From Methyloferula stellata AR4 (lineage in GTDB: Bacteria; Pseudomonadota; Alphaproteobacteria; Rhizobiales; Beijerinckiaceae), in NCBI RefSeq assembly GCF_000385335.1, contig NZ_ARWA01000001.1, positions 1,566,001 to 1,630,000 of the forward strand: 64,000 bases of DNA. The letters run 5' to 3'. A program made the position numbers and the translations under genes. Below the pieces are notes generated by a model. It was given only the letters and a program-made list of their open reading frames with translations, searched no databases and was not told the DNA's origin. Below are positions 62,605 through 64,000 of this stretch, in pieces. The first letter of the stretch is position 1. The number at the start of each line of letters is the position of its first letter.

Positions 62605-63063
62605 TCAGCCGAAATCGCCGAGCTGAACGAACTCCGCCTTGAGCCGGCCGAGCAGCATGTCGACCTTGCGGCGGACGACCTCGACCGTCAGCGGCTTGAT
62701 CAGGGCGCCGTGGGCGCCGCCACCCTTGGCAAGGCACTGCTTGCCGATTTTGTCGTCGGGGTTTTCCGCGACCACCACGATTTTGGCATCCGGGAACTTG
62801 GCCGCGATCTCCTTAAGGTGATCGATGCCCTTCTCCTGGAGCACATTCGTCCCGACGATGACCATCTGGGGAATGCTCATCTCGGTCTTTTGGTAAACCT
62901 GCTTTTCCGAAGCGGCATAGGCCTCTTCGGCCGTGGCGAACTCATGGGTCTCGTTATCATCCTCCAGCATGAACTGTAGGATCGAGCCCGTCATTCCGTC
63001 ATTGTCGATGATGAAAACGCGCTTGTTTTCAACCCTCCGGTCATTATCGACACCGATTTGCAT
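62605..63063 (-). CDS. Receiver-like protein lacking the phosphoacceptor Asp
   Basis: 152 residues from ATG 63063. One response-regulator receiver fold: KRVFIIDNDGMTGSILQFML (acidic pair D20, D22), a middle strand PQMVIVGTNVLQEKG where the phosphorylated Asp is expected, and AHGALIKPLTVEVVRRKVDM with the conserved Lys123. The phosphoacceptor position after MVIV is Gly71, and the usual Thr/Ser is Ala99, so normal phosphorylation is unlikely. There is no output domain. It is divergent from nifH and shares its regulatory region. Confidence 0.82.
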   Translation of the reverse strand: MQIGVDNDRRVENKRVFIIDNDGMTGSILQFMLEDDNETHEFATAEEAYAASEKQVYQKTEMSIPQMVIVGTNVLQEKGIDHLKEIAAKFPDAKIVVVAENPDDKIGKQCLAKGGGAHGALIKPLTVEVVRRKVDMLLGRLKAEFVQLGDFG

Positions 63064-63121
63064 TTTGACCTCGCAATGAAGTGCTGGCGCGTGGCGGCTC
63101 AAGTGAGCTGCGCGTGAAGAA

Positions 63122-63136
63122 GCAAAATTTGTTCCG
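63122..63136 (-). promoter_or_regulatory. Candidate sigma-54 promoter of the receiver-like gene
   Basis: On the minus strand the sequence reads CGGAACAAATTTTGC: GG, exactly ten bases, then GC, the invariant -24/-12 core. Distance to the ATG at 63063 is about 58 bp. The -24 hexamer is not the best consensus, so this is a candidate. Confidence 0.5.
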
Positions 63137-63236
63137 ACCTTTCGGGCGGACCTGCTTGCTGGCCCAGATTTAGCTGATGGATTTGCACCTCACAAGCGGG
63201 GTGGCCGGCAAATGCGGTCATTTGGTCGCTCCCAGC

Positions 63237-63252
63237 TGTTTAGTTCCTGACA
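63237..63252. promoter_or_regulatory. NifA upstream activator sequence 1
   Basis: TGTTTAGTTCCTGACA fits TGT-N10-ACA exactly. It lies about 100 bp upstream of the nifH -24 element and about 100 bp from the opposite candidate promoter. Confidence 0.85.
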
Positions 63253-63265
63253 GCCAGAAACACCC

Positions 63266-63281
63266 TGTCGGATTCAGAACA
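63266..63281. promoter_or_regulatory. NifA upstream activator sequence 2
   Basis: TGTCGGATTCAGAACA, again exactly TGT-N10-ACA, 29 bp from site 1. Two such sites in a row before nifH are strong evidence for NifA activation. Confidence 0.85.
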
Positions 63282-63321
63282 AGCTGGAACGGGCCGATGG
63301 CGCCAAACCCGAGGTCTTATA

Positions 63322-63334
63322 AATCAATGGTTTA
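63322..63334 (+). promoter_or_regulatory. IHF binding site
   Basis: AATCAATGGTTTA matches the WATCAANNNNTTR consensus perfectly. It lies between the NifA sites and the -24 element, the place for the DNA bend in NifA-sigma-54 promoters. Confidence 0.75.
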
Positions 63335-63350
63335 TGACGGCACTGGGGGT

Positions 63351-63366
63351 TGGCACGAGCATTGCT
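63351..63366 (+). promoter_or_regulatory. Sigma-54 (-24/-12) promoter of nifH
   Basis: TGGCACGAGCATTGCT: a full-consensus TGGCAC-N5-TTGCT. Transcription should start near 63377, leaving a leader of about 130 bases before the nifH ATG. Confidence 0.92.
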
Positions 63367-63492
63367 GAGAAGAGCGCGGGGATACGTCGCCGATGCGAAG
63401 GTATGTGACGTGTCGTGTCCCGCGCCGCCACGGTGTCTCGAACATACGCTTGAGCGCCAAGGGTCACGGTTTAAACTGAAAACGGCACTTAA

Positions 63493-64000
<508 letters not shown>

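Overview
The window looks like a chromosomal piece of a nitrogen-fixing alphaproteobacterium of the Rhizobiales (Hyphomicrobiales). Beijerinckiaceae is plausible but inferred. The evidence is high-GC coding, a def-(small protein)-fmt-truA order, a RegB/RegA redox two-component pair, an oleate hydratase, a PHA depolymerase, dense families of palindromic intergenic repeats, and a nifH gene behind a textbook NifA/sigma-54 promoter at the right edge.

Left part (1-24 kb): the 3' part of glycogen phosphorylase, an L,D-transpeptidase, hisS, carA, an MFS transporter, a very large Nfn-like Fe-S flavoprotein fusion, a YeiH-type transporter, oleate hydratase divergent from a LysR regulator, panD, a periplasmic sulfite dehydrogenase pair (sorAB), tRNA-Leu(CAA), an MNT/HEPN toxin-antitoxin pair with a frameshifted HEPN gene, leuC and rplS.

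Middle (24-46 kb): translation genes. These are infC with a probable AUU start, rpmI-rplT, and pheT without a neighbouring pheS. They are split by a tandem pair of tiny paralogous genes and a His-rich exported protein. Then come cdd, def, fmt and truA, a small gene broken by one in-frame amber codon, envelope proteins including two more L,D-transpeptidases (one with the catalytic His replaced by Tyr), an Old Yellow Enzyme, an ArsB-like carrier, and a trypsin-like protease with an unknown C-terminal domain whose 3' end recurs about 2.3 kb downstream as a degraded copy.

Accessory island (46.4-49.4 kb): an A/T-richer restriction-modification cassette made of an XRE controller, an HNH protein and a convergent adenine methylase fused to an HsdS-like target-recognition region.

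Right part (49.5-64 kb): a YgjP-like metallopeptidase, phaZ, an ABC-2 exporter, regB-regA, egtB-egtD for ergothioneine, and a minus-strand block leading toward nifH. That block holds an ArsC-like nitrogenase-associated protein, a SagB-type nitroreductase fused to rhodanese, a rhodanese-ankyrin protein and a receiver-like protein lacking the phosphoacceptor Asp. The 440-bp gap between that receiver gene and nifH contains two perfect NifA sites, an IHF site, a perfect sigma-54 promoter toward nifH and a second GG-N10-GC element facing the receiver gene. The two divergent units may therefore share NifA control. RegB/RegA, the Nfn-like flavoprotein and the rhodanese proteins could plausibly feed redox control, electrons or sulfur into nitrogen fixation, but only the promoter logic is visible directly.
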